Assembly (NCBI GenBank): GCA_951394405.1
Contig: OX596335.1
Coordinates: forward strand, 744,001-808,000
Reading direction: 5' to 3'
Length of the DNA stretch: 64,000 nt
Source: Coprinellus micaceus
Lineage: Eukaryota; Basidiomycota; Agaricomycetes; Agaricales; Psathyrellaceae
The notes under the pieces are model-generated. The model saw only the letters and a list, made by a program, of their open reading frames with translations. It did no database searches and was not told where the DNA came from. The position numbers and the translations under genes were made by a program. Of the stretch, positions 32,474 through 42,459 are shown one piece after another (position 1 is the first letter of the stretch; the number at the start of each line of letters is the position of its first letter).

Positions 32474-35400
32474 TTAGACAGAGTCGTAAGATGGGGGAGG
32501 CTCCTCATTACGAGGTTGACCCGCATCATGCATCATAGTCCTCGCCTGGATCTCAGCCATTTGTCTCCGGAGCTCAAGGACCTCAGCCCTGAGGCTATGA
32601 TCCGCCGACGAGTTGATCGATTCCACTTCAGAATTCCCTGGTCCTCCAGATAGTGGGCTTCCGGCAGAAGGCGAAGGCGGAGACTGTGGGTTCGGGTTGG
32701 ATGGAATATACCGCTGCTTCCTAATGCTGGGATCGGGCGGTGCCCCTCCCAGAGACGACGACGTTGTGACACTCGGAACTTCAGGAGGGCTTGGAGATGA
32801 CACAGAGGTGTATGACAGATCTCCACCGGATCGTGCGGTTCTAGGGCTTGCCAACGTACTGGACGATTGCGCAGCAGCAGGAAGGAGTGGGAGAGAGGTG
32901 GGGGCCGTCGAATTAGACTCGGATCTTTGGCGAGCGAGTGCATCTTGTAGTGCACGCTTTTCGCTAATCCTGGTGGATACAGTGGTCGTGGTCGTGGCTG
33001 TAGTCGCAGTGGTTATGGTCCTCGAATCTGGTTCCGCTGTCTCGTTTGGTGTAGACGCAGCCAAGGCGTCGAAAGGTTGTGGAGAAAGCAGTTCTGAGCT
33101 CGCTGTTGTTCGCGGACGGCGCTCGAAGACCCTTGACAAAAATTCGCTTCGGGCTTCATTCATTGGCGTTGAAGGGGAAGGGCTTGATGCTACAGTGGCC
33201 CGGACCCCGGCCAAGTTCGGTGGTTCTTCCTCTTCTTTAGTTGCGTGAGATCGTCGTCTCCGGCGCCGAACGAGGACGACGGCTAAGATGATGCCGAGAA
33301 TGGCTGCAAGGCCTCCAATCACACCACCTGCTATGGCGCCAGCATTGACTTTCCGTGTTGAAGAGGCGCCAGAGGAGGCGGCACTAAAGCTGATGGCGGG
33401 ATTAAGAAGCTTTAATGCCAGGAGCGAGAGCATTGCACCTTGTGCAGGGCTGAAAGCAGATGCAGCTGATTAGATATTGTAACTCTGCAAAAAGTGGTTT
33501 CGATGCGCACCTAGCTCGTCCGTCTGGAATACTCGGGGGGCTTCCTCCACTCCGCAGATCCCAGGTCGTGGAAAATGGCGGTACGCTCCCTCTCATGAAA
33601 GTACGGTTGCGCAGGCCCGCGATGAAGGTATCTCGGACAGTGGCACTCGTGACAGTCGCAGCTGTGAACATCGTCCAGTCTGTACAAGAAGATCATGAGC
33701 TGGACTGTGTGGATTGAACCAAGGAAGACTCACGAGACTTGACAATGTATTCTGCGTTACTATCATATCCAAGGCCGAAATTGGAGCCTGAGCTCGACAA
33801 CCGAGAATTATAAAAGCTCGTTTGTCCGTCATACACCTGTTGAGTAAGATAATGAACTTCTAAGTGCTAATAGCACGAAAGGAGGAGACTCACGCCCTGG
33901 CCAATGAAATCAGCACCCATCAGCATAGCAGGGTACAAGTTGTATGCCAACGCCCAAGACCCCGATTGATCATAACCAGAGTTCATCCTCCCCGACGAAA
34001 AAGCCAGCCCTTGCCAGTCGGAATAGTATTTGGTCGCGGTATCTGAGTATTGCTGCGTCAATGAAGTGTCTTTGCCTCGCGATTCGAGGGCTTTGTTGAT
34101 CTGGCTCATGGCATATATCCCGATAATTCCCTTTAGAGCCAGATTAGAGTTGTTGGGGCTATCCAGGTAGTCAAACGTTGTGCTGGAAATCTGAGTTTAG
34201 GTGCCACGGAGGTAGAAACGCTGGATAAGAGGGGCTTACAAGCCGGCAGGGCGCAGCGCGTTTTGCACCAAATAATCGGCCCATTTCTTGAGGAGGTCAT
34301 ACTGGGTAACATCGTTAGCGTCACCAGGACTGTCCGAAGGGAAGCCTTGAATAAAGCGTACATAAGTATCAATCAAGACTCCATCGCCAGACTTCTGAGT
34401 ATACAACCAGCTCATGATAAGCATGCTCGCGCTACCTAGTGGTCGACGCTTCAGCATGGCGAAAGAGTGGTACAAACCATTTAATACTCACTATCGACTG
34501 ATAGCGTGGTTGTGTCTGAATTGTTGAGGGCTGTCGTCGGATAATTCGAACCTGACGAGAGCACTTAGTCAACAGACTTGGGTCAAAGGAAATTGAACAC
34601 ACCTAGGTCCGGGGACGCGAATCCATGCTGGTACTCAGATGAAGACTGCGACTCCAAAAGTGGCTCCAAGAGGATACCACCAAGGGAGGCATTGAAGTAC
34701 AATACCGCAGGGAACGATGCGTAGAGCGCGTCGACAGGATTAACCCGTCTACATATCAATGTTTGTCAGCGTCTTGTTTCCTTTCGATGGCGGAGCCCAC
34801 CTTGATCCCCCGATATCCTTCATGAAACCCCTCACATTCCCCGACGAACCAACTGTGATATCCATAGACGCGAACGTTTGACGAACGGACATGGCAACGA
34901 GGTCAGCATAATCATCAGATGCAGCCTCCCGTGCAGCCGACATGACCGACTCGTCAAAAGCCTGCGCACGGCTCAGGCATGACTGATAATCCGCAATGAA
35001 GCCTCCTAGCTAAATGATGGAGGCTTGATGAGAATAGCTATGGAAGATAGGAAACTAACGCGCTTACCGCGTCCTGAGCCGAGGTCCATCTCGTCGTCCA
35101 ATACGGGCGTCTCGCCTCAACAACCGACCCTCGTCCGTAATTGATCACAGGATCCCGGAGTATGCCCAGAGCAAAAACAGCAGGGGTTGGAGTGGGGGTC
35201 TTGGAGATATTGCCGAGGTCGAGAGCAAAAGCGACTGCGGGGTACGACCTGCATACCGAAACCAAGGCAACCTGATAGTTAGAACGGTGCCACGAATAGC
35301 AGGACCATGGAGTCGCTTACGGGCTGATCGGGGTGTCGGAACTGTCAACGGAGTTCGTGAGGGCGCCTGTTCTGTCGAAGTCTCCGCGGAGTCCAGCAGA

Positions 35401-36285
35401 TGCTCCAGTTTGTGAGGTCAACATGTTGGACTAGGCGACGAGGGTTATCAGCCTTGGCACGGGCATGGGGCGAACGAAAATGCACGAACGTTGGCAGATG
35501 CAAAGATGAGGGTTTCGTCTTGGGCAACGTCGGCACTCTCCGCCCAGGATGAAGGCTGCGATAGGGATGTGGTGTGATATACGATGGAGTTGCCGCGCGT
35601 CGTTGTGGATTTGATGGAGGCCTCAAGATCGGAAGACACCCATTCTGAAAGACCAGTCAGGGCCACTTTAAGTGTGGGTTTCGTTATGTGGCTCCTCACC
35701 TCCTGTTACGTGAATGTAAAGCTGTACAGAATGCGCCGCGCCGTCTCCAGACGCGATATCAACGGCAATGTATGAGAAAGGAAACGACTGCTTCGCCCAG
35801 TCCGAGGGCTACAAATAAAGATCTTAAGTGTTAATAGCGCAGAAAAATTGGGCAGCACTAACCTCTACGGGGCTGAGAAACGTCACGGTCATATCTACCG
35901 GCCCCGTGCGCAGTTGAAGAATGGTTTGCGTAGGCGTAACGTAGGTCGCAAGTGTGGTTGTTTTGTTGTCGTTGCCGACTCCAAGCCATCCGTACAGCTC
36001 ACCGTCGACGCGAATAAATCCAACCCAGCCAACATTCTGACAATAGTTTGTTAAAAAGCATAGAGTTCGAGTCCGGGGACCACATACCTGGTCATTCCAG
36101 AGCCTCACACCGCCTATATCGGGCCCACCATTGGATAGTGTTCGGATCCAGGTGTTAAAGTAAGGAGAGCGAAGGGCGATCGGGATTGCAGCGGGAGTAG
36201 ATTTAGTCGATGTCTGTGCAAGGGCGAGCGCCGCTAGCCCATAGAGAATGGCAAACCAAGATAAAAGGCGAGCCGGAGGGAGCAT
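32474..36285 (-). CDS. Glutaminase A-like ectodomain with transmembrane anchor and PPxY tail
   Basis: About a dozen exons; the first are 36088-36285 and 35863-36036, and the last ends at 32474. A signal peptide (LLSWFAILYGLAALALAQT) is followed by the GtaA/DUF5127-like start (IALRSPYFNTWI ... GGVRLWNDQNVGWVGFIRVDG). The DUF4965/DUF1793-like core follows (LGGFIADYQSCLSRAQAFDE; RVNPVDALYASFPAVLYFN; YPTTALNNS; SASMLIMSWLYTQKSGDG; LKGIIGIYAMSQI; SGSWALAYNLYPA; SDWTMFTAATV). After the core comes one membrane helix (AIAGGVIGGLAAILGIILAVVLV) stopped by six Arg. A Ser/Thr/Pro-rich cytosolic tail ends QPRNEEPPPSYDSV. Family members hydrolyse glutamine outside the cell; catalysis here is unproven. The terminal PPPSY fits a WW-domain (Rsp5-type) ligand. 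Internal exon borders between 35,800 and 33,450 were read from reading-frame continuity and are approximate. Confidence 0.8.
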
Positions 36286-37478
36286 TCGGATCGTTCAGCG
36301 CCTTGACAAACCGCCTACCGTAGCTTTTGGAATAGGTCACCTATGGGTGGGCCAGGGTGGCCAGCCAAGGGTTGGGGGAGGTGGTAGAGAAGGGGAAGCC
36401 CCGCCAGCACGGAAAAACAATGAGCTGTAGTGAGAGGAGAGAAAGAGAGGAAGCCGAGTCTTGCAAAGCATCATCAGTGTTCGTCGGAGTCCGCTTTAGA
36501 ATGTTTCCCGGTACCAAAAGGGTCATCGGCACCTCCTGGCATAGGAGCCCACACCATCTAGATATCACCCCCGCGACCAGGTGGCGAATCATGTTTTCAA
36601 GCAGAACCTGGTGCACAATTGCACACGCTTAAACCTCTACCAAGGCCGGCCACCTCCCTGTCGCCAAGCTTCAAGTTCGTCGACCGTGTTAAATGGCCTT
36701 CCAAATGTCCCAAAGTACCTGCCGTGGGCTCAGTCAAGGTCCGGCCTCGTTGGGAGGTAACACATATGGCGAAACGCTCAATTCCTCAACCCCAGTGTCA
36801 TCGAGTCCCGAGAGTATGCGGAAACACCGCAGTTCACTAGTACTGTAGAGATGAGTAAAACCTATGTAAATAAAAGCCTTGGAGGGTGCCTCACCATTGC
36901 ACCGTCGCCCTAGATGGCTGTGTTGTACCACCCATGCGGGAGCACCGAAAGTTGACCATCGCGACGGGAGCAGAGAAGGAAGGGCCACCATCAATCAGGC
37001 GATTTGTTTCATGGCGCGGGAAGAGAGCGGGTCTTTTAAGTGCCCGTCCTATTCGGACCTGTGTCATTTCCACTCGGTTGAAACTGGCTTGAACTTCGAC
37101 CTCATCCACACTCCTTCACCATCCTCGGAAGGCCCTCGCCCATTCCTGATCTGGTTCCCTTTCATCCTTTGTATTCTCTGCCAAGTTGCATCTTGCCCAC
37201 ATACGACGTCCTTGTGCCACCTGTTCTTTGTTCTCTATCTTCGAGACCGTGCAGTGGAAATGATTCTCTGTTTTACAAGGCTTTGCAAGGTTTGCAGGTT
37301 GCCAGTGGCAGGAATACGCCCGGCATTGTTGTTCTAGAGCCTTTTATTACCAGTGGGTCGCTCCTCGACATCCTCACTCAACCCATTCCCGCCTTCCAGC
37401 TGCAGGCAGCCTCAAGGGCGTCAACCACAACACTCCCGCCAACCGTTGCTTAGCAGATCAAAATTTCACCAATTGGCC
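36286..37478. other. Intergenic upstream of the F-box remnant
   Basis: 5' flank of the glutaminase-like gene, then about 1.1 kb without a recognisable gene. It was searched for the missing N-terminal half of the F-box protein remnant that begins at 37479; none was found on the plus strand. Confidence 0.45.
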
Positions 37479-38108
37479 ATGGGACGTCAAGCGTCGAGCC
37501 TCCAAGACCTTCGTCCTTGCTCCCTACCCGCAGAGCTCCGAGGCGAAGTATTGGACCTTTCGAGGATCGGACTCCATTCTTGCGACCTCGAAACCCCTCT
37601 TGACTTCTGGAAACTTGTCTCCCCCTTCCCCAGTGTGGTTTGCATCTGTATCGACGCTCACCAGGCGCCACAATTTTTGGCAACTCTGTCCGGAGAGTGG
37701 CCTCGCGGGTCAAGCCTCAGTTTACCCTGCCACGCACTGCGGCATATTATTATACGGGGGGTGGAGCATGTTCAACAACTTCCAATATATTCAAAAACAC
37801 CGAAAGAGGCTGCGGCGAGCCTACTGTTTTTCTCGTTCATCGAGGCTCTTCAAACACGGCACGATCTAGGGTTGCGGCAATCGACTGAAGACGCTGTGCC
37901 CATGTTCCACTCGCTGACTTTTGTGGGGTGCAACCCACCGCTTATTTTCAACTCCAACCATATCGAACCCAAAATTTGGGGCCGTGTCAGGAAGCTCACC
38001 CGACGCATTGTCTGGGAGGAAGGGGCGACGAAATGGACTCACTCGTTCCATGCGAGTCAACCCGACGAGGATACTTGCATAATATGTTTGTCAGAGGGGG
38101 GCATGTAG
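37479..38108 (+). CDS. Short protein homologous to the C-terminal part of the F-box protein at 16522
   Basis: A 209-residue frame opens at the ATG at 37479. Collinear matches to residues about 430-600 of the minus-strand F-box protein at 16522-18426 include DFWKLVSPFPSVVCICIDA versus AFWRRISACPALVAIRIDA, FIEALQTRHDLGLR versus FVNALEKRRELAMS, FHSLTFVGC versus LDSLTFLDC, and VRKLTRRIVW versus LSTLVHRLVW. There is no F-box. It is either a 5'-truncated relic whose frame has stayed open, or the last exon of a gene whose upstream exons were not recognised. Without an F-box it would not join an SCF complex. Confidence 0.55.
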   Translation: MGRQASSLQDLRPCSLPAELRGEVLDLSRIGLHSCDLETPLDFWKLVSPFPSVVCICIDAHQAPQFLATLSGEWPRGSSLSLPCHALRHIIIRGVEHVQQLPIYSKTPKEAAASLLFFSFIEALQTRHDLGLRQSTEDAVPMFHSLTFVGCNPPLIFNSNHIEPKIWGRVRKLTRRIVWEEGATKWTHSFHASQPDEDTCIICLSEGGM

Positions 38109-39171
38109 TAACGCTGTTTCCGTCCTGCTCAAGTATCTCATTTTGTCGCTATCGCCCGTGAGCATCGGCCCCGAGGAGGCTCTGCCACTCTAGATATAAG
38201 ATCTCGATGGGTCACTCCAGCACGCTCCAAATCCTTTACGTACCTCCTGCCAAAGCAGGTGACTTCCCGTACGTGTCTTGTTGCTTGTCCATGAATCGGT
38301 AGCTCAGCAGCATGGTTTGGGCGAAAGCCTGCTGGACCCGACCCAAGTACTGCCCGTACCACTGGCCCGATCCCTCCACCTATTTTTCATGGTGGTTCAT
38401 AAGCGTTTCGCTCTGCACGACAGCAGGCCGCAGGCTTGACAGGGAACGCCCTCGACGGGTTTTCGTGCTCTTCATATGATCTGTCATTCTGGATACCGAA
38501 CGAACCACTCGTGGGTTCGAGCCAAGGCCAATCCAGCCCAGCATCGCGCCCCTACGCAAGGCCCCATGGCTACGCCTCGATCCGTGGTTCCCGGATCTCT
38601 CTGACGTCGACTCATCCTATTTTGTTGCGGGTCTTCCTATGGGTCGGTAGCTTAACTGCAGCTTATGCAAAGGATCGTGACTTCTTCGTTGTCAGCTTAG
38701 CTGACCCGACCCCTCTCTCCTTTTTCCTGCGCATTACTTTGGCGATGAGGTTAGCTTTAGCCTTTTGCTGCTAGCGCCCATTTAACGTTTTGGCGCCCGC
38801 GAAACCCCTGTCTGGCGGCTGTCACGCGGAGGACAGGCCAATGGGAATTTAAAGGTCAGGGCTGCCGGTTCGATTCCCAGCGAATGCCAATTCAGAGACT
38901 GCGCTGATTACTTCGTTTTCCCAGTTCTGAATATTGTCTTGGTTAACCTTCGTCTGCTACCGTGTGGAGAAACAGAGCCGCGTCGAGATACTCATTCGGG
39001 TCGCTGCTGTTAGCTCGACGATTCGATCGTTTGTGCTATTAGTGGGCTGACTCCCTGACATCATACCCAATCCATACGCTTTGACGATCGGTATAAATTT
39101 CTCGCCATTACCCTTCTTTCCTTCCTCTCTCCCCCGCGCATTTAGAACCACCGTCCCCCCTTCTATCCACC
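38109..39171. other. Intergenic upstream of the caleosin
   Basis: No gene recognised. A sequence at about 38868-38890 (GGTTCGATTCCC) resembles a tRNA T-loop but lacks stem pairing and is rejected. The right end is the caleosin promoter. Confidence 0.45.
39092..39098 (+). promoter_or_regulatory. TATA box of the caleosin gene
   Basis: TATAAAT lies 74 bp before the ATG, at the spacing seen for several other genes in this window. Confidence 0.5.
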
Positions 39172-39999
39172 ATGGTAGCTCCGAAAGACGCCGTCGCCTC
39201 TGCCCCTGGCACGGGGTTTGACCCCGAGAATAAGAACACGCCTTTGCAGGGGCACGTCGCGTTCTTCGACAGGGATGGAGATGGGGTCATCTGGCCTTAC
39301 GACACGTACGGCGCTCCTCCAAGCGAACTCTCGTACCCGCCTTTGCTAATTCGTCGCTTTCGCAGGTATCGAGGATTCAGGGACCTAAGGTTCAGCATTA
39401 TCTTGTCATTGCTGGCCGTGTTCATTATCCACACCGGGTTGTCGTTAGTCTGCTCGAGAGTATGAATGCCCGCCTAGCAAACCTAACGAATCGCCTACTA
39501 GCTACCTTACTGTCAATGGCTGGGCTCCTGACCCCTTCTTTCGGCTGTATGTCAAGAACATGCACAGGGCGAAGCATGGGTCCGACAGCGAGGTTTACAC
39601 TCAGACGGGCGAGTACGACAATGATAGGTTCAACGAGATTTTCCGCATGTATACAAAGGCTCCCCACACCCACATCCACTGGTCGGAGGTCGTGCACATG
39701 ATTCATGGAAACTTGGATCCGTTTGACTTCGTGCGTACCTTGGGCTCTTAGGCAAAATTTCCCGACTCCCGAACTAACGAGCACCCCGCGAGTAGTTTGG
39801 ATGGTTCGCTACCTCCTTCGAGTGGCTGTCCACCTACCTTTTGCTCTGGCCTGCCGACGGTCGCATGCATAAGGACGACGTGAAGGGTGTTTACAACGTA
39901 AGTTTTCATCCCCGGCCTGCATTCTAACCACTGAACAACTGCCTGAAGGGATCCATCTTCTATGTCATCTCTGGACGCAAGCCCATGGGGAAGGTCTAG
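39172..39999 (+). CDS. Caleosin / peroxygenase-like lipid-droplet protein
   Basis: Five exons (39172-39305, 39366-39443, 39502-39730, 39796-39897, 39949-39999) give 197 residues. LQGHVAFFDRDGDGVIWPYDTY (residues about 25-46) contains the single Ca-binding EF-hand (DRDGDGVIWPYD); the His ahead of it corresponds to a heme ligand of the family. One hydrophobic segment (FSIILSLLAVFIIHTGLS) is the hairpin that inserts in the lipid monolayer. The C-terminal half (HTHIHWSEVVHMIHGNLDPFDFFGW) carries further conserved His and aromatic residues. Caleosins sit on lipid droplets, and many act as heme-dependent, Ca-dependent peroxygenases on fatty-acid hydroperoxides. It ends ISGRKPMGKV, a typical C-terminus. 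Confidence 0.88.
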
Positions 40000-40370
40000 G
40001 GATGGGGGCAAAGAGGCGTTAGCTCCTGTCATACGCTTTGCACAGAGGTCGGCAGCAAAGTGATTGGGGTGGTTGAATTTCGGATTTTAGACTCTATTTT
40101 CAGGTTTCTGGGGTGTTAGTATCGTACATGGTCTTTTCTATGACAGTTAGGATAATATTTTAGACTCGGAATCTTCGCACTTGCGTTGAACGTCTCGAAT
40201 ATTCGTGTGGGACTCCAGTGATTCGCATTGGACGCGTCGGTTAATTAGGGGTAAATTGACGCGTCGGTGTTCACGTGCCCCATCCTGGCGCGTGTTGATT
40301 CCGAGAGCTCTCTGGTCCTCTTGACCTTTTACCACCACCACTGTCCCGATTTTCCTAACCCATCCAGGAG
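40000..40370. other. Short intergenic between caleosin and APC11
   Basis: Contains a T-rich 3' flank and a short repeat TTGACGCGTCGGTGTTCACG beside TTGGACGCGTCGGTTAA at about 40227-40275. No gene is seen. Confidence 0.45.
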
Positions 40371-40746
40371 ATGAAAGTCACGGTCAAGCATTGGCACGCC
40401 ATCGCGTCCTGGAGATGGGACACGGGAAACAAGGAGGAGGAGAACGAGGAATTCGACGTTTGTGGCATTTGTCGTGTTGCGTATGAAGCCTGTTGTCCTG
40501 GGTGCAAGATCCCAGGAGATGATTGTCCTCTGAGTGAGTCGCTCTGGTAACGATGCGGGGACTCTGGGGTGTTGACGCATGGGTGTAGTCTGGGGAGAGT
40601 GCTCCCATGTATTCCATATGCATTGTCTGTACAAGTGGATCCATACTCCCTCTTCGAAGGGACAGTGTCCCATGGACCGAAGGCCTTGGGGTGAGTCAAT
40701 CTTCTCGTATGCCACGTTACACAGATTGATTTTAGGGTGCTTGTAG
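40371..40746 (+). CDS. APC11: Anaphase-promoting complex subunit 11, RING-H2
   Basis: Three exons (40371-40533, 40589-40690, 40736-40746) give 91 residues. MKVTVKHWHAIASWRW is the canonical start, followed by the RING-H2 ligands in order: CGIC, CCPGC, PGDDCPL, then GECSHVFHMHCLYKWI and CPMDRRPW. APC11 binds the cullin APC2 and recruits the E2 of the anaphase-promoting complex, a nuclear and cytoplasmic ubiquitin ligase that drives cell-cycle exit. The last exon adds only three codons and a stop, so the exact C-terminus (WGCL) is less certain. An open frame on the opposite strand (40329-40799) is a shadow. Confidence 0.92.
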
Positions 40747-41258
40747 CCACCGCTGAGCGGAAAGTCTGAATAACCATGTAATTTCGTCGCCAACATCACA
40801 CAACACTCGCTCCGTGGAATAACGTGGTCTTTCCCATCCTGGGGGTTATCACTGCCCTAAATGGGCAGTATCCCATGAGCATACCACCCCCACCCCAACT
40901 TCGACTTCGTCCTCAGCGCCTCGGGTCCCATGCAACTGCGCTCGCCGCTGTTCCAGGTGGACATCCTGCTTGCCAGGTCACCCCGACTGAATCCCATGCC
41001 AATTCCGATTCGCCACAGCACATTTGACTCTCGTCACGAGGATCTTATCTACTGCGTACTCGCAGTACCCACAGCATTCTAGCAACTTGGTACCTAGTTG
41101 TCGCCATAGCCATATGCTCGCCGCCTTCTATCTGGCGTGATCACACTTACGCATGCTTCCATTTTCTAACCTATATAAGGGCCCTTAGAAGCCCTGCGCT
41201 ACATCGATTCCGAACCTCACTGCGCCCCTCAGACCAAACAGTGTGCGGATTTCGTCAT
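40747..41258. other. Intergenic with promoter of the next gene
   Basis: No gene is seen. A TATA box lies at 41172-41179 upstream of the gene at 41259. Confidence 0.45.
41172..41179 (+). promoter_or_regulatory. TATA box
   Basis: TATATAAG, 80 bp before the ATG at 41259. Confidence 0.5.
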
Positions 41259-42032
41259 ATGCCTGCGCCATTCCTCCAGCGCAGTACCCTTCTCGTCCTT
41301 TCCGCCATCGCTCTCACTTTTCTCGGCGTTTCCTTCATCTCAAGGTCCAGCGACATCCTCCCGCCCAACCTCAGCGAATTTAGCAAGGCGGTTCTCTCGA
41401 AAGGGACCTACAATCCGAACACAAACGCAATGACGTCGTCGTGGACATCGCCCCTATCTGGATTCCTTGACCGTGCCGACCCCTACAGGCGCTCGCACAC
41501 CGATTTCAAGCCTCCTCGCTCAGCCTTGCAGCTCGCGGTTCTACGGAACGCGCCTGTGGAACTGGAAGGCTTCACGTTTGCTGTATTTTCGGCGGACTCG
41601 AAGGGCGATAGGAGCAAGAAACATTATGCGGTGGATAAGTTGGGTCGGGTGAAAGTGTTGCAAGAGGGAGATGTGGAGACATTGAAGGAACTGTTGAAGA
41701 GTGTGGAGGAGCTACCGGTGACGGAGGCGTTCAGGAATACATGGGTGGTGAAGCATGAAAGGACGTCCCAGGCTATCGACCGGGTCCTGATTCCCAAGTC
41801 TGTCCTCCCGGAGGAACCCAACAGGAGTTACGGAGAGGAGTATCTGGAGACGAGCGTGCAAGGGTTCGACTATGAGAAGAGGGTGTTGAGGAGGCCCGTG
41901 GATGGGTTGGAGGAGCTGCCGCAGAGTCTGTGGGAGGTGACTGGAGCTCTGTTGGAGGCGAGGGGTGGGGATGGGGAGGAGCAGGGGGAGGTTTTGGCGT
42001 ACGTGAGGAGTGTGTTGGGAAATGTATTTTAG
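41259..42032 (+). CDS. Unknown protein with N-terminal membrane segment
   Basis: Single exon, 257 residues from the ATG at 41259; the frame opens 18 bases earlier, but only with GTG. Residues 8-30 (STLLVLSAIALTFLGVSFIS) form a signal anchor or signal peptide. The remainder is soluble, with a stretch rich in charged residues, two motifs that look structured (LEGFTFAVFSADSKG and NTWVVKHERTSQAIDRVLIP) and an acidic C-terminus ending LAYVRSVLGNVF. No family was recognised. It is intronless in an intron-rich neighbourhood. Probably a secretory-pathway or type II membrane protein. Confidence 0.65.
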   Translation: MPAPFLQRSTLLVLSAIALTFLGVSFISRSSDILPPNLSEFSKAVLSKGTYNPNTNAMTSSWTSPLSGFLDRADPYRRSHTDFKPPRSALQLAVLRNAPVELEGFTFAVFSADSKGDRSKKHYAVDKLGRVKVLQEGDVETLKELLKSVEELPVTEAFRNTWVVKHERTSQAIDRVLIPKSVLPEEPNRSYGEEYLETSVQGFDYEKRVLRRPVDGLEELPQSLWEVTGALLEARGGDGEEQGEVLAYVRSVLGNVF

Positions 42033-42459
42033 ATGTGAAGCGAACCTGTAATTAGTGGGTGATCCGTCAACATCATTGCTTCTGAGGATATCCTAGTCCT
42101 ACCGCCCCACTCATTTCAGGGATAATTGCGGTTTCACTTTGAGGCCCGCTCTGCCGTTCATCCCCTTGAATTTTCATCATTCTCAGACCCTTGAGCTATT
42201 TCCTCCACCTTGTTTACCCTTGGCTTTGAGCAAATAAGCGCCAGGAACCGGCATTTAACGGGAATCGGCTGGTGCCCTTCACATGATGAACCGGCAGAGA
42301 GATGCCCGCTGCCGGTGGCAGACGCCTCCCCCACTTCCCCGCAATGATGCCAGCGACGGTCACGACGTCCAAGTCGTCGGGTATATAACTAGCTCTATTC
42401 CTCGAGTCGCCTCTCTAAAGTTATACTTTCTGCATCCTTCCTGGACCACCCGAATCGCA
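42033..42459. other. Intergenic upstream of the second SDR
   Basis: No gene is seen. A TATA box lies at 42382-42388. Confidence 0.45.
42382..42388 (+). promoter_or_regulatory. TATA box of the SDR gene
   Basis: TATATAA, 72-78 bp before the ATG at 42460. Confidence 0.5.

Noticed and set aside
38860..38895. tRNA-like T-loop GGTTCGATTCCC
   Set aside because: Only two of five T-stem pairs form, and no A-box or acceptor stem is found upstream.
40329..40799. Minus-strand frame of 156 codons
   Set aside because: Shadow of APC11, whose RING-H2 is read on the plus strand.
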